64,000 bases of DNA from Desmodesmus armatus (taxonomy: Eukaryota; Chlorophyta; Chlorophyceae; Sphaeropleales; Scenedesmaceae): positions 98,193-162,192 of the forward strand of contig VIIQ02000203.1 of assembly GCA_007449985.2 (NCBI GenBank), read 5' to 3'. The first letter of the stretch is position 1, and each line of letters starts with the position of its first letter. Below, piece after piece: positions 62,863 through 64,000 of the stretch. The position numbers were made by a program, and so were the translations under genes. The notes under the pieces were generated by a model. The model was not told where the DNA came from and did no database searches. It saw only the letters and a list, made by a program, of their open reading frames with translations.

Positions 62863-63087
62863 TGCAGGTAATCCTACTAGGCTCGATGGGGCTGCTGGAC
62901 TCACAGCGTTGGTCTGGACGCCTTCTATTGTACTGTGAGGTTGCTTTGTTAGGCTTTCGTTGCCTGGGGTGTCGGTGGGGGACCCAGTGCTAGTTACATT
63001 GTGTTCTGTGTTCCCATCTTTGTGTGTTCCCAGTGTCTCCACAGGAAATCTTGCTACCTCCCCGGTTCCGGGCACTGTCTCACAGAG
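62863..63087 (-). repeat. Dispersed repeat, copy 2 (inverted relative to 9784)
   Basis: This is the reverse complement of 9784-10030, differing by a few substitutions and small indels. The minus-strand frame across it is shared with copy 1 but shows no family resemblance. Confidence 0.8.
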
Positions 63088-64000
63088 CTGCATTGCTAGT
63101 CACTCCACCCCAAGGCATCGAATGCCAGCAGCTGTGCGTGTGATCGGCCCTGGCGGCACAGGATCATGTCTTTTCATGCCTCTTCATGTCTAACCAGTTG
63201 AGAAAAAAAATGTGTGCTGGCTGCTGACTAAAGTACTGTTGGTTTTACCCTCGTAGGCCTGTGTTAGTGCTGTTGTAGTAAGATCGCAGAGGCTGAAGCT
63301 GACGTGTCTGTCAACAAAAAGAAGTGGTTGGTGATGCATATGCATATGTTAGTGCTGTGTTTGGCAGCATTGCTTGCATGCCTCCCCTACACGCCACACA
63401 CAACACCCTGCCCTGACAGATGTTGAGCACAAGGTGGTTCAGTTTTATCTCAAACTGGTTACAGAAACATTGGTCACACAGGGAGCTCAAGGGCCGACAG
63501 CCGAGCACACAAAGTGGTCACCCCAAAATAACAAAGTAACAGAAATAACACGTCGTTATCATCAGCTGTCAGCAGCTGCAGCCCTACCCAACCCCCTCAG
63601 TGTTACCACCACAGGGCGGTGACCACCTTCCACCACTGCTGCTGCTGCCAGATCTGCAGACAAGCAGCATGCACGCATGGGTTCAAATACCACCTGCACC
63701 AGCCGCAGTAGCCCTGCATCCAATCACTGCTGCCGCTGCTGCTGCCTCTTTGGTTGTAGCATTAATCACCGCACCCCGCAGCACCCCCAGATAGCGCCAT
63801 TGCCACAGTCTTCCATCGCTGCGCTGAACACAGCCTGTGGATACCCACACCGGTGGGTCACACACCGTGGGGAGGAGTGTGTGAATCCTGCTGCCTGACT
63901 GCCCTCAGAGACAGCGGCACAGCACACAGCAGGCACACCAGCATATATGCCCGCAACTGTGCAACATTGTTCAACAAGAAACGTTCCCTGACAGCACACC
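63088..64000. other. Right end of the window, no supported gene
   Basis: A minus-strand frame at 63999-63766 (containing CGNGAIWGCCGVRGAVINA) and a CTG cluster near 63637-63650 and 63728-63745 are the only items of note. A gene edge could start here but the window ends. Confidence 0.25.

Overview
The window looks like nuclear DNA of a chlorophycean green alga of the Chlamydomonas/Haematococcus type. The genes are split by many GT-AG introns, TGTAA signals lie close behind two stop codons, telomere-type TTTAGGG repeats occur inside the sequence, and CAG/CTG tracts and poly-C runs are everywhere. The gene families (LOG phosphoribohydrolase, leucyl aminopeptidase, cytochrome b5-fused front-end desaturase, plant-type tropinone reductase-like SDR) suit a photosynthetic eukaryote. 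Haematococcus lacustris or a relative is my best guess, from general impression only.

Layout. 1-5.2 kb: repeats and exons of an unrecognised membrane protein (minus). 5.84-9.75 kb: LOG gene (plus). 10.0-12.7 kb: a decayed retroelement reverse transcriptase (minus). 12.9-16.7 kb: two minisatellites, each interrupted by a retroposon-like insertion. 17.0-34.6 kb: leucyl aminopeptidase (minus); one intron holds an 8.4-kb nested array of terminal-inverted-repeat elements. 36.8-41.2 kb: an uncharacterised gene plus a polyglutamine ORF (minus). 43.8-53.6 kb: cytochrome b5 front-end fatty acid desaturase (minus). 54.4-60.5 kb: tropinone reductase-like SDR (plus). 60.5-64 kb: dispersed and direct repeats with no gene I can support.

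The four recognised genes do not form a pathway; they are ordinary neighbours. What unites the window is structural. In the recognised genes, and apparently in the two unrecognised ones, introns carry several decayed partial copies of the adjacent exon together with its splice site. Transcripts therefore contain decoy splice sites and out-of-frame exon fragments. Several introns also carry long near-perfect inverted repeats, short telomeric tracts and tRNA-derived sequences. Exon boundaries below were read by eye from reading-frame continuity, family resemblance and GT/AG signals; expect errors of a few bases. Gene names rest on remembered family motifs, not a database search.
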